In this document: in pieces, positions 9,461 to 17,449 of the stretch
How the letters are laid out: each line of letters begins with the position of its first letter
How positions within the stretch are numbered: the first letter of the stretch is position 1
Origin: Alloalcanivorax gelatiniphagus
GTDB lineage: Bacteria > Pseudomonadota > Gammaproteobacteria > Pseudomonadales > Alcanivoracaceae
Assembly (NCBI RefSeq): GCF_005938655.1
Contig: NZ_VCQT01000031.1
Span: 1 to 37,630 of the forward strand
Length of the DNA: 37,630 nucleotides
Direction of reading: 5' to 3'
Position numbers and translations under genes: made by a program
The notes under the pieces: model-generated
Database searches by the model: none
What the model saw: the letters and a program-made list of their open reading frames with translations, nothing else
Told to the model about the DNA's origin: nothing

Positions 9461-10746
9461 TATTTTTCCAGGATGGCGACCACGCCCTGGCCACCGGCGG
9501 CGCAGATGGAGATCAGGCAGCGGCCGGAGCCTTTCTGGTTGAGGAGCTTGGCGGCGTTGGCCAGGATCCGGCCGCCGGTGGCGGCGAACGGGTGGCCGGC
9601 GGCCAGGGAAGAGCCTTTCACATTGAGCTTGCTGGTGTCGATTTCACCCAGCGGCCGGTCGCGGCCCAGGCGCTCCTTGCAGAAGGTGTCGTCGGTCCAG
9701 GCCTTCAAGGTGCTCAGCACCTGGGAGGCGAACGCCTCGTGGATTTCATAGAAGTCGAAGTCCTGCAGAGTCAGGCCGGCCCGGTCCAGCATGCGCGGTA
9801 CCGCGTAGGCCGGGGCCATCAGCAGGCCTTCTTTCTTGCCGACGAAATCCACCGCCGCCACTTCGCAGTGGGTCATGTAGGCCTGCACCGGCAGACCACG
9901 CTGCTCGGCCCACTCTTCGGTGGCCAGCAGCAGGGCGGAGGCGCCATCGGTGAGCGGCGTGGAGTTGGCCGCGGTCATGGTGCCATTGGCGCCGCCAAAG
10001 ACCGGCTTCAGGGTGGCCAGCTTCTCCAGGGTGGAGTCGCCGCGCATGTTGTTGTCGCGCTCCAGACCGTGGAACGGTGAAATCAGATCCTGCTGCCAGC
10101 CCTCTTCATAGGATTTGGCCAGGTTCTGGTGGGAGCGCCAGGCCAGTTCGTCCTGGGCTTCACGGCTGATGCCCCACTCGGCGGCGGTGATCGCCTGGTG
10201 CTCGCCCATGGACAGGCCGGTGCGCGGCTCGCCGTTCTTGGGAATGTCCGGGATCATCAGCTTCGGGTTGATCAGCTTGACCGCCTGCTTGAGCTTGTCA
10301 CCGGTGGTCTTGGCACGGTTGATCTCCATGAAGATCTTGCGGGCCTGCTCGTTGACGCCCAGGGGCGCGTCGGAGGTGGTGTCCACACCGCCGGCCACGG
10401 CGCAGTCGATCTGGCCGAGGGCGATCTTGTTGGCCACCAGAATGGCCGCTTCCAGGCCGGTGCCACAGGCCTGTTGCAGGTCGTAGGCCGGGGTTTCCGG
10501 CGCCAGTTTCGAGCCCAGCACGCACTCGCGCACCAGGTTGAAATCCTTGGCGTGTTTCATCACCGCGCCAGCGGCCACTTCGCCCATGCGCTCACCGTGG
10601 AGCTTGAAACGATCCACCAGGCCGTTCAGGGCGGCGGTGAGCATTTCCTGGTTGCCCACCTCGAAGTAGGCGGTGTTGGAGCGGGCAAAGGGAATGCGGT
10701 TGCCACCGACGATGGCCACCTTGCGTACGTTGTCGCCTGCCAGCAT
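9460..10746 (-). CDS. Thiolase (acetyl-CoA acyl/acetyltransferase, FadI/FadA2-like)
   Basis: A 428-residue thiolase that cleaves 3-ketoacyl-CoA, or condenses acetyl-CoA in reverse. The nucleophile is Cys94 in QQACGTGLEAA, with His385 in AGHPFAATGGR and the second active-site Cys415 in ICAAGGQG. NSTPLTDGASALLL is another family block. The ATG at 10746 has GGAGGA just upstream; an earlier in-frame start adds 29 unconserved residues. It is most like the FadI / P. aeruginosa PA4785 / mycobacterial FadA2 branch, and as in those genomes it lies beside a two-domain FabG gene, here divergent. Whether it works in degradation or synthesis is not decided by sequence. Confidence 0.93.
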   Translation of the reverse strand: MLAGDNVRKVAIVGGNRIPFARSNTAYFEVGNQEMLTAALNGLVDRFKLHGERMGEVAAGAVMKHAKDFNLVRECVLGSKLAPETPAYDLQQACGTGLEAAILVANKIALGQIDCAVAGGVDTTSDAPLGVNEQARKIFMEINRAKTTGDKLKQAVKLINPKLMIPDIPKNGEPRTGLSMGEHQAITAAEWGISREAQDELAWRSHQNLAKSYEEGWQQDLISPFHGLERDNNMRGDSTLEKLATLKPVFGGANGTMTAANSTPLTDGASALLLATEEWAEQRGLPVQAYMTHCEVAAVDFVGKKEGLLMAPAYAVPRMLDRAGLTLQDFDFYEIHEAFASQVLSTLKAWTDDTFCKERLGRDRPLGEIDTSKLNVKGSSLAAGHPFAATGGRILANAAKLLNQKGSGRCLISICAAGGQGVVAILEK

Positions 10747-10962
10747 AGTTGAATCCTCCACAGGGGCGTTTCCGGATCGGTTCGCCCAGGTTAACAGATG
10801 AGCGCAGTCTATCTCCCCGCCCGCCGGCCTCATTGGCTTCGGCGCCTACCGGCTTTTCTGGCCGGTCAATACACCTTTTACAGGCCGGTGCTTCAATACG
10901 CAGCCTCATTCTTCGTATAGTGCCTTTCTCGCACTGTACATTGCACGGCAAAGGACAGGATC
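10747..10962. promoter_or_regulatory. Divergent thiolase / fabG control region
   Basis: For the fabG-like gene, TATAGT (10916-10921) has a weak TTCAAT 18 bases upstream (10892-10897). GGCCGGT occurs as a direct repeat (10860-10866 and 10883-10889), each followed at a short distance by TCAATAC. ACCGGC and GCCGGT flank a seven-base loop just before. These could be operator elements, but no known regulator site is recognisable. The thiolase start has GGAGGA; no convincing minus-strand promoter was found. Confidence 0.4.
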
Positions 10963-12381
10963 ATGAGCGATACCTATCAGGCGATTGCCAACTCCCCCAT
11001 GGGCAAGGCCCTTTTCAGCGCCATCAATCTGCCCATCCCGGTGATACTCGAACGCTGGCAGCCCGGCCAGAACTCCTTTGTCAGCGGCCGGGTGCTGGTC
11101 GGCGCCGCTCCCGGTTCCAGCGCCGTGGACACCGTGTTCGCCAGCCTCAAGAAAGCGCCGGAAGCCCGTCCGGCGGTGCTCGCCAATAACGGTAACGCCA
11201 GCGAGCTGCAGAAGCAGGCCGCCGCCGCCGGCGTCAGCGCCGACAACTACACCGCCACCAAGGAAGACGAAACCCGCTTCAAGGCCCTGGTGTTCGACGC
11301 CACCGGCATCGAAAGCCCGGACCAGCTCAAGGCGCTGTGGGAATTCTTCCACCCGGTGATCAAGAAACTGGACAAGTGCGCGCGGGTGGTCGTTATCGGG
11401 CGCACTCCGGAAACCCTGGCCGGCGCCGCCCGCGTGGCCCAGCGCGGCCTGGAAGGGTTCACCCGTTCGGTGGGCAAGGAAATCAAACGGGGCGCCACCG
11501 TGCAGCTGGTGTACTGCGAAGCCGGCGCCGAGAGCCAGCTGGCCGCGCCGCTGCATTTCTTCCTGTCACCGAAGTCCGCCTATGTGTCCGCCCAGGTGGT
11601 ACGGGTGGGCGCCGCCGGCTTCGACGCCGCCAACTTCGACTGGGACAAGCCCCTGGCCGGCAAGAAAGCGCTGGTCACCGGCGGCTCCCGGGGCATCGGC
11701 GCGTCCATCGCCCGGGTACTGGCCCGCGACGGCGCCCAGGTCACGGTGCTGGATATCCCGCCCATGGCCGAGGACCTGAACAAGGTGGCCGAGGAAATCC
11801 AGGGCCAGACCCTGGAACTGGACATCACCAGCGAGGACGCGCCCCGGGTGATCGCGGAAGCGGCTCGCAAGATGGGCGGCCTGGATATCGTGGTGCACAA
11901 CGCCGGTGTTACCCGCGACAAGATGCTGGGCAACATGCCGGAGAACTTCTGGGACATGGTGATGAACATCAACATCGCCAGCCAGCTGCGCATCAACGAA
12001 CAACTGGTGGCCGATGATGGCCTGGGCGAAGGCGGCCGCATCATCTCGATCAGTTCCATCGCCGGCATCGCCGGTAACCTGGGCCAGACCAACTACGGCA
12101 CTTCCAAGGCGGCGGTGATCGGCATGATCGACACCTACTCCGAGGAATACGCCGACAAGGGCATCACCGTGAACGCGGTGGCGCCGGGCTTTATCGAGAC
12201 CCAGATGACCGCCGCCATTCCCTTCACCATCCGGGAAGCGGGCCGCCGCATGAACGCCATGAACCAGGGCGGCCAGCCGGTGGACGTGGCGGAAGCCATC
12301 GCTTTCTTCGCCAGCCCCGCCGCCCAGGGCCTGACCGGCAACGTGATCCGCGTCTGCGGGCAGATGATGTTGGGCGCCTGA
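10963..12381 (+). CDS. Two-domain 3-ketoacyl reductase (FabG4-like)
   Basis: A 472-residue high-molecular-weight FabG. Residues 1 to about 225 form a degenerate flavodoxin-like domain with no cofactor motif. Residues 230-470 form a short-chain dehydrogenase: TGGSRGIG (239-246), HNAGVTRDKML, the serine region ISISSIAG, and YGTSK with Tyr378 and Lys382. Mycobacterial FabG4 and P. aeruginosa PA4786 share this architecture and reduce 3-ketoacyl-CoA or -ACP with a nicotinamide cofactor. AAGGACAGG precedes the ATG. It is divergent from a FadA2-like thiolase, the same pairing as in mycobacteria and pseudomonads, which supports action on the same acyl-CoA pool. Confidence 0.93.
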   Translation: MSDTYQAIANSPMGKALFSAINLPIPVILERWQPGQNSFVSGRVLVGAAPGSSAVDTVFASLKKAPEARPAVLANNGNASELQKQAAAAGVSADNYTATKEDETRFKALVFDATGIESPDQLKALWEFFHPVIKKLDKCARVVVIGRTPETLAGAARVAQRGLEGFTRSVGKEIKRGATVQLVYCEAGAESQLAAPLHFFLSPKSAYVSAQVVRVGAAGFDAANFDWDKPLAGKKALVTGGSRGIGASIARVLARDGAQVTVLDIPPMAEDLNKVAEEIQGQTLELDITSEDAPRVIAEAARKMGGLDIVVHNAGVTRDKMLGNMPENFWDMVMNINIASQLRINEQLVADDGLGEGGRIISISSIAGIAGNLGQTNYGTSKAAVIGMIDTYSEEYADKGITVNAVAPGFIETQMTAAIPFTIREAGRRMNAMNQGGQPVDVAEAIAFFASPAAQGLTGNVIRVCGQMMLGA

Positions 12382-12383
12382 TC

Positions 12384-12480
12384 CCGGGCATAGCCCGGAA
12401 TCGCTACAAGCAGCAAGCTACAAGCAGCAAGCGACCCCATCGCTTCAGCTTGTAGCTTGAAGCTTGTGACCTGTAGCTTG
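12384..12480. repeat. Hairpin and AGCTACAAGC-family repeat downstream of fabG
   Basis: A tight hairpin CCGGGC-ATA-GCCCGG (12384-12398) follows the fabG stop. Then GCTACAAGCAGCAA occurs twice in perfect tandem (12403-12416, 12417-12430), and an inverted arm containing CTTCAGCTTGTAGCTTG lies at 12442-12459, with further CTTGTAGCTTG-like words to 12480. The arms can form a long imperfect stem. The same word family recurs at 36810-36943. A transcript-end function is likely, although no clean T-tract follows. Confidence 0.7.
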
Positions 12481-12547
12481 TCTCCCCCTTGAATCCCCCC
12501 TTCCCCGCCGCCATCTCTACCTCAATACGAACGTTTTCGAGGTGCCC

Positions 12548-13093
12548 ATGGGCTTCGGCCGTGTTTTTCTGACTCTTCTGGTATTCGCGCTGATCGAGGT
12601 GATGGTGCTGGCAGCGGTGGCCGATCTGATCGGTTGGCCGGTGACCATTATCGCGGTGGTGGCCACGGCGCTGCTTGGCAGCGCCCTGTTCCGCCGCCAG
12701 GGGCTGGATACCTGGACCCGTCTCAATGAGCGGGTGAACCAGGGCGAGATGCCGGCCCGGGAGCTGGTGGAGGGGATGATGCTGCTGCTCGGTGGCGCCT
12801 TCCTGATCACCCCCGGGTTCATTAGCGACGCGGTGGGCTTCGCGCTGCTACTGCCGCAAAGTCGGCGCGCTCTGGCGGACCGTCTGATAAAACGCGGCAC
12901 GGTGCAGGCTTTCGCCAGCCGTGGCGGCGGCGCCTTCTTCTATACCAGCGGTCCGGGCGGAGGTTTCCGCCCGGGCGGGCCGGGTGCCGGTGGCAATGTG
13001 TATGAAGGGGATGCGCGGACCGAGGATGCCGGGGACCACCAGGGCGAGCGGCCGCTTACCCTGGATCAGGAGTCCCCGCGCGACCGGAGTTAG
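12548..13093 (+). CDS. fxsA: FxsA family inner-membrane protein
   Basis: A 181-residue protein with the FxsA layout: hydrophobic segments at about residues 4-25 and 30-45 (LIGWPVTIIAVVATALLGS), the loop FRRQGLDTWTRLNERVNQGE, and a third segment LLLGGAFLITPGFISDAVGF, where ITPGFISD is the family hallmark. The tail is Gly-rich and variable (about 130-181). E. coli FxsA overproduction relieves F-plasmid exclusion of phage T7; the normal function is unknown. GAGG five bases upstream supports ATG 12548. Its last 38 bases overlap the end of the convergent AraC-type gene. Confidence 0.92.
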   Translation: MGFGRVFLTLLVFALIEVMVLAAVADLIGWPVTIIAVVATALLGSALFRRQGLDTWTRLNERVNQGEMPARELVEGMMLLLGGAFLITPGFISDAVGFALLLPQSRRALADRLIKRGTVQAFASRGGGAFFYTSGPGGGFRPGGPGAGGNVYEGDARTEDAGDHQGERPLTLDQESPRDRS

Positions 13094-14120
13094 CCGCCAG
13101 ACGGCGGGCTTCGGCGGCGTCTTCCTCCGCCTTCATGCGCCGGTACTCGATGGGCGTCATGCCCACCCAGCGCTTGAAGGCCCGGTAAAAGGTGGAAGGC
13201 TCCGAGAAACCGGTGAGATAAACGATCTCGTCGATGGATTCGTCGGTGCCGGCGAGCAGCCGCTTGGCCAGCTTGCACCGGTAGTCGGCCACCAACTGGT
13301 TGAAGTTGGTGCCGGCGTCCGCCAAGCGGGTGCGCAGTTGCCGGGCCTTGATGCCCAGGCGCTCGGCGACTTCCTCCAGATTGGCGTGGCCGGATTCCAG
13401 CAGCTCGGCGATCAGCCGGTTGACCTGGGCCACCAGATCCTGCTTCTCCAGCCGTGCCACCTGCTCACTGGCCAGCTGCTCGTGCAGCCGCAACAGTTCC
13501 GGCTCGTGGTGGGCGGAGGGCAGCGTCAGCAGATCCGCGTCGAAGTACACCCCCACTGAAGGCATGTCGAATTTCACCGGGCAACCAAAGGCCCGCTGAT
13601 ACTCCGACGGATCGCTCTGATTGGCGTGGCCGAAGTGCACTTCCAGAGGTTCGAAAGCATCGTCGGTGACGAAGCGGAAGAACTTGATCAGCCCCATCAT
13701 CACGCATTCGTTCAAGTGCGCCAGGCGATGCCCCCAGAACGGCTGCCGCAAAAATACCCGGTCGCCCTCATCGAACAGTTCAGCCCGAGCCGCGTCCGAC
13801 AACAAACGCTGGTAACTCAGCGCCCGGTCCAGGCCTTCACCAAAGTTCGGGCTGGACAGAAACAGATACTCCAGCACCTGCCCTTTATAGACTGGCATGT
13901 GCTTGCCCAGATGCAGACCCACATGGGGGTCATTAGACACTTTCTCCAGCGCCTGCCAGAACCATTCCTGGCCATCGTGGGGCGTGCGCAGATCGGGCAC
14001 GTCCAGTATCGAGGCATCCAGGCCCAGCTCAGCCAGCACCGCGTCGGCGTCGATACCCGCATTCAGCATGGCGCGGTAGGCCATGCGCAGGAGCACGCCG
14101 GAATCGGTCAGTTCTGCCAT
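13056..14120 (-). CDS. AraC-family transcriptional regulator
   Basis: A 354-residue regulator. The N-terminal two thirds match the effector domain often labelled arabinose-binding of AraC (OruR/ArgR-like), with EYQRAFGCPVKFDMPSVGVYFDADLL near its end. The C-terminal AraC DNA-binding domain has two helix-turn-helix units: LEEVAERLGIKARQLRTRL, and IDEIVYLTGFSEPSTFYRAF followed by KRWVGMTPIEYRRM. I chose ATG 14120, although AAAAGG lies directly against it; a GTG ten codons earlier (14150) is an alternative with a poor ribosome site. It follows desB by 73 bases on the same strand, so it may be read through from desCB. A lipid-related target is a guess from context. Confidence 0.88.
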   Translation of the reverse strand: MAELTDSGVLLRMAYRAMLNAGIDADAVLAELGLDASILDVPDLRTPHDGQEWFWQALEKVSNDPHVGLHLGKHMPVYKGQVLEYLFLSSPNFGEGLDRALSYQRLLSDAARAELFDEGDRVFLRQPFWGHRLAHLNECVMMGLIKFFRFVTDDAFEPLEVHFGHANQSDPSEYQRAFGCPVKFDMPSVGVYFDADLLTLPSAHHEPELLRLHEQLASEQVARLEKQDLVAQVNRLIAELLESGHANLEEVAERLGIKARQLRTRLADAGTNFNQLVADYRCKLAKRLLAGTDESIDEIVYLTGFSEPSTFYRAFKRWVGMTPIEYRRMKAEEDAAEARRLAANSGRAGTPDPG

Positions 14121-14193
14121 CCTTTTGCAACTTCCCCAAACGGTAAACACCAGGTTCGGAGACTAGCATACCGTTACGGTGCCAGGAACCGCA

Positions 14194-15336
14194 TCACATT
14201 GGTGCGGAATTCGCACGACGGCGGGACAGCCCTCGCAGCACCCGATTCGGTAGCGCCATCCGGTTAATTCGCTTGAGTACCGTGCCGAACTGCTGGCCAA
14301 GCCGGCCGGTGTTGTAGTGCAGCCCGTAGCGGTCGGCGATCTCACGCACCCGGGGCGCCAGTTCCTTGTAGCGATTGGAAGGCATGTCCGGGAACAGGTG
14401 GTGCTCGATTTGGTGGCTCAGGTTACCGCTCATGATGTGGAACAGCGGCCCGCCTTCCAGGTTCGAGGACCCGAGCAACTGGCGCAGATACCACTGCCCG
14501 CGGCTCTCGTTCTCGATGTCCGCCTCGCTGAACATCTCCGCGTGCTCGGTGAAATGGCCGCAGAAAATGATCAGGTAGGCCCACAGGTTGCGGGTCAGGT
14601 TGGCGCTCAGGTTGCCGGCGAACACCAGCGGGAAGAACGGGCCCGCCAGGGCCGGGAACAGCAGGTAGTCCTTGAGCACCTGCTTGCGCACTTTCTTCAT
14701 GATCTTGCGGCGCTGCACCCGGTACTCGGCGAAGCTCTTCTCGCCCTTGAGCAGCTTCTCGTACTCCAGGTCGTGGAATGCCACACCCCACTGGAACAGC
14801 GCCGCCAGCGCCCAGTTATAGGCGGGCTGGGCCAGGTACAGCGGGTTCCAGGGCTGGTCCTCGGACAGGCGCAGGATGCCGTAGCCCACGTCCCGGTCCT
14901 TGCCGACCACATTGGTGAAGGTGTGGTGCATGTAATTGTGGGAGTGCTTCCACTGTTCCGCCGGGCAGGTGTTGTCCCAGTCGTAGGTGGACGAATCCAG
15001 GGCCGGGTCGTTGAGCCAGTCCCACTGGGCGTGCATCACGTTATGGCCGATCTCCATGTTCTCCAGGATCTTGGACACCGACAGCAGCGCCGTGCCGGCC
15101 AGCCAGGCCGGCGGCAGCACGCTCAGGAACAGCAGGCCACGGCCGGCCAGTTCCATGCTTTTCTGGGTTTTCACCAGGCGGCGAATATAGCGGGCATCCT
15201 GCTCGCCCAGGTCGCTCATCACTTCATCGCGGAGCGCTTCGATTTCCCGGCCGAAGGCCTCCACCTGGGAACGGGTCAGCCGCACGCCCTGGCGTTCAAA
15301 AATCACCGGGTCGAGGTTTTCTACCTTGGCATTCAT
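14194..15336 (-). CDS. desB: Membrane fatty acyl-CoA desaturase (DesB-like)
   Basis: A 380-residue integral membrane di-iron desaturase. The three histidine clusters are GHNVMH (His98, His102), HSHNYMHH (His133-His138) and HQIEHH (His308-His313); GHFTEHAE adds further histidines. Hydrophobic segments at about 65-90 and 225-262 separate them. The most informative neighbour is the reductase gene 30 bases upstream; with the divergent TetR gene this reproduces the P. aeruginosa desT-desC-desB locus, where DesB makes delta-9 double bonds in acyl-CoA with electrons from DesC. TAAGGAG precedes the ATG. The desaturase call is firm; position specificity is inferred. Confidence 0.92.
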   Translation of the reverse strand: MNAKVENLDPVIFERQGVRLTRSQVEAFGREIEALRDEVMSDLGEQDARYIRRLVKTQKSMELAGRGLLFLSVLPPAWLAGTALLSVSKILENMEIGHNVMHAQWDWLNDPALDSSTYDWDNTCPAEQWKHSHNYMHHTFTNVVGKDRDVGYGILRLSEDQPWNPLYLAQPAYNWALAALFQWGVAFHDLEYEKLLKGEKSFAEYRVQRRKIMKKVRKQVLKDYLLFPALAGPFFPLVFAGNLSANLTRNLWAYLIIFCGHFTEHAEMFSEADIENESRGQWYLRQLLGSSNLEGGPLFHIMSGNLSHQIEHHLFPDMPSNRYKELAPRVREIADRYGLHYNTGRLGQQFGTVLKRINRMALPNRVLRGLSRRRANSAPM

Positions 15337-15366
15337 CGCGGATCTCCTTACCAGTCCGGTTCCAGG

Positions 15367-16452
15367 TTACAAATCCAGTTCCACGTCGCCGTCGGCGCCG
15401 TGCATGCAGATACGGATTTCCTGATTGTTCAATTCGCGGTGCTCGCCGCTTTGCAGGTCGCGCACCCGCCCCCGGGCCACCCGGCATTTGCAGGTATGGC
15501 AGATGCCCATGCGGCATCCATGCCGGGGCCGCAGGCCGGCGGCCTCGGCGGCTTCCAGCAACGACTGGCCGGCGGCGGCCTCGGTCTCGCCACCGCTGCG
15601 GGCGAACCGCACCCGGCCGCCTTCGCCGCCACCGCTGGTGGCTTGCTGAAACCGTTCGTGGAACAACGGGCCCTGGCCATGGCGGCCGTGCCAGTCGATC
15701 ACCGTGTCCAGGAAGCCCTGGGGGCCACAAACGAACAACGGCAGCGCGGCGGCGTCTTGCACCTGTTGCGTGAGCCAGTGTTCATCCAGCCGCCCGGAAA
15801 AATCGCCTCCCCGGGGCGTATCGGCGCTGAGCACGAGACGAAAGTCGAGACGATCGTCCAAGGCCAGCTCACGCAGGCTCTCGCCCAGCAACAGCGAGGA
15901 ATAATTCCGTTCGAAGTGCACCCAGATCAGCCGTCCCGTCTGGCCGGACGACAGCCAGGACTTCACAATGCTGTGAACAGGTGTTACTCCTGAGCCGGCG
16001 GAAAGGAGCAGAATACGCTCTGGCGCCGGTTCCGGGATCACGAAGTCACCGGCCGGCGCGGACAGGGAGACCAGGTCCCCGGCACGGCAACGATGCACCA
16101 GATGATCGCTGACCCCGCCGCCACCGTTGGCCTTGACGGTCACCGTCACGGGCCATTCGCCGGGCGCCGAGGACAATGAGAAGCAGCGTTGCTGACGGGC
16201 CCCGTCGATGTCCACGCCGAGCAACACATGCTGGCCGGCGCGGTGCGGTTTCCAAAGGCGATTGGGCTCCAGCTCCAGGGTCACGGCCTGATCACTTTCA
16301 CGGCGTACCCGGGCCACCCGCGCAAGGATTTCCCGGGAGGAATAACGGGCATCGAACAAGGCCAGATAGTCCTCCGGGTCGAACGGCGAGGCCAGGGCGC
16401 GGCCCAGCCGGCGCATCAGTCCGTTTCGCGGTGAAGAGCTGTCCAGGTGCAT
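15367..16452 (-). CDS. desC: Ferredoxin/FAD oxidoreductase feeding the desaturase (DesC-like)
   Basis: A 361-residue soluble reductase. An FAD-binding barrel (RCFSLSS at 89-95) is followed by an NAD(P)-binding domain (SAGSGVTPVHSI, about 151-162, and FVCGPQGFL) and a C-terminal plant-type [2Fe-2S] domain with Cys313, Cys318, Cys321 and Cys349. The expected electron path is NAD(P)H to FAD to the iron-sulfur centre to the desaturase. I chose ATG 16452 because GAGG stands six bases upstream; two earlier ATGs add up to ten residues. It is the first gene of desC-desB and starts directly after a promoter with two operator-like sites. A near-copy of the operator sits in its coding region at 15972. 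Confidence 0.92.
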   Translation of the reverse strand: MHLDSSSPRNGLMRRLGRALASPFDPEDYLALFDARYSSREILARVARVRRESDQAVTLELEPNRLWKPHRAGQHVLLGVDIDGARQQRCFSLSSAPGEWPVTVTVKANGGGGVSDHLVHRCRAGDLVSLSAPAGDFVIPEPAPERILLLSAGSGVTPVHSIVKSWLSSGQTGRLIWVHFERNYSSLLLGESLRELALDDRLDFRLVLSADTPRGGDFSGRLDEHWLTQQVQDAAALPLFVCGPQGFLDTVIDWHGRHGQGPLFHERFQQATSGGGEGGRVRFARSGGETEAAAGQSLLEAAEAAGLRPRHGCRMGICHTCKCRVARGRVRDLQSGEHRELNNQEIRICMHGADGDVELDL

Positions 16453-16466
16453 GACAAACCTCATTT

Positions 16467-16523
16467 GTTTACACTTGTGCACTTTTTACGCGGACGCGGC
16501 TTTTTAGTCAACACCTGTTCACA
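16467..16523 (-). promoter_or_regulatory. desCB promoter with two DesT-type operators
   Basis: On the minus strand TTGACT (16506-16511) lies 17 bases from TAAAAA (16483-16488), a usable sigma70 promoter. The -35 is embedded in the imperfect palindrome GTCAACACCTGTTCAC (16507-16522). A related palindrome GTTTACACTTGTGCAC (16467-16482), identical at 12 of 16 positions, follows the -10 directly. Both have half-sites of form GTnnACA or GTnAACA facing TGTnnAC. As I recall it, the P. aeruginosa DesT operator is a palindrome of this kind. Repression by the TetR protein encoded at 16633 is the natural reading. Confidence 0.72.
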
Positions 16524-16632
16524 AATATTTTTTTACATAGGAAAATCAACTAGTTGTATGTATCCGGGAGGGGAAATTGAATAACATGGCGGCTTCTGAC
16601 TGTATAAAGAATCATCATCGGGGAGCGAAACC

Positions 16633-17307
16633 ATGAGCAGAGAGACAGCGGCCCGCGGACGCCGCCCCAAGCGCGGGCGCACGCGGCAGGCGCTCATGGA
16701 CGCCGCCCTGGATCTGGTGGCCAAAAAAGCCCCCTTCTCTTCCCTGAGCCTGCGCGAGGTGACCAAGCGCGCCGGCGTGGTGCCCACCGCCTTCTACCGC
16801 CATTTCCCGGACATGAGCGCCCTCGGCCTGACCCTGTTGGACGAGTCGTTCCGCACCCTGCGCCAGATGATGCGCGAAGTGCGCCAGCATGAACTGCCCA
16901 GCGAGCGCATGATCCGCGGCTCCCTGGAAACGTTTTTCACCTACGTGCGCAACAACCGCACCCATTTCCTGTTCGTGTCCAAGGAGTTGTACGGCGGCTC
17001 CGCCACCATGCGCCAGGCGATCCGCCGGGAAATCCGCCTGTTCGTCAGTGAGCTGGCCATGGACATGGCCCGCTTTCCGTTCCTGACCCAGGTGAGCGCC
17101 GAGGATTTGCAAATGATGGCGTCGCTGGTGGTCAACGGCGTGGTCGCTCTGACCCAGGAAATGCTGGAACTGGACGAGGACGACGAAGCCGGCCAACACG
17201 AGATGCTGATCCTGGCCGAGAAGCAGGTGCGTCTGATCTATTTTGGCGTGGCCCAGTGGCGCTCCGGCAGCGACCAGCCCGCCAGTGCCGCCATGAGCGC
17301 GGAGTAA
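16633..17307 (+). CDS. desT: TetR-family repressor of desaturation (DesT/FabR-like)
   Basis: A 224-residue regulator. The DNA-binding part (about 15-65) has FSSLSLREVTKRAGVVPTAF and YRHFPDMSALGLTLLDES, extended similarity to E. coli FabR that goes beyond general TetR likeness. FabR and DesT sense acyl thioesters and adjust unsaturated fatty acid output. The C-terminal ligand domain is helical and ends in a Ser/Ala-rich tail. GGGGAG lies upstream of the ATG. It is divergent from desC, whose promoter carries matching palindromes. The perfect palindrome CAACTAGTTG (16547-16556) in the same gap might be part of its own control. Confidence 0.92.
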   Translation: MSRETAARGRRPKRGRTRQALMDAALDLVAKKAPFSSLSLREVTKRAGVVPTAFYRHFPDMSALGLTLLDESFRTLRQMMREVRQHELPSERMIRGSLETFFTYVRNNRTHFLFVSKELYGGSATMRQAIRREIRLFVSELAMDMARFPFLTQVSAEDLQMMASLVVNGVVALTQEMLELDEDDEAGQHEMLILAEKQVRLIYFGVAQWRSGSDQPASAAMSAE

Positions 17308-17394
17308 ACCGCCCGGTCCCCGGGCCGCTGGCCGATAGGCTCTTGCAGCAACCTTTCAGGCGGCAGGGCCAATCAGGCGCCCGGATCGCCTCCC

Positions 17395-17400
17395 TATACT
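17395..17400 (+). promoter_or_regulatory. Probable -10 element for the hydratase gene
   Basis: TATACT lies 50 bases before the ATG of the hydratase gene, in the only AT-rich part of the gap after desT. No good -35 hexamer is found 16-18 bases upstream, so the promoter may be weak or activator-dependent. Confidence 0.4.
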
Positions 17401-17449
17401 GTCCCTCTGTTGATTTCCGTCCCGTTTTTTCAGGTAAAAGGACGCTGTT

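Noticed and set aside
14317-15993. Plus-strand open frame of 558 codons across desB and desC
   Set aside because: Antisense of two enzymes with all catalytic motifs; its own translation shows no recognisable domain.
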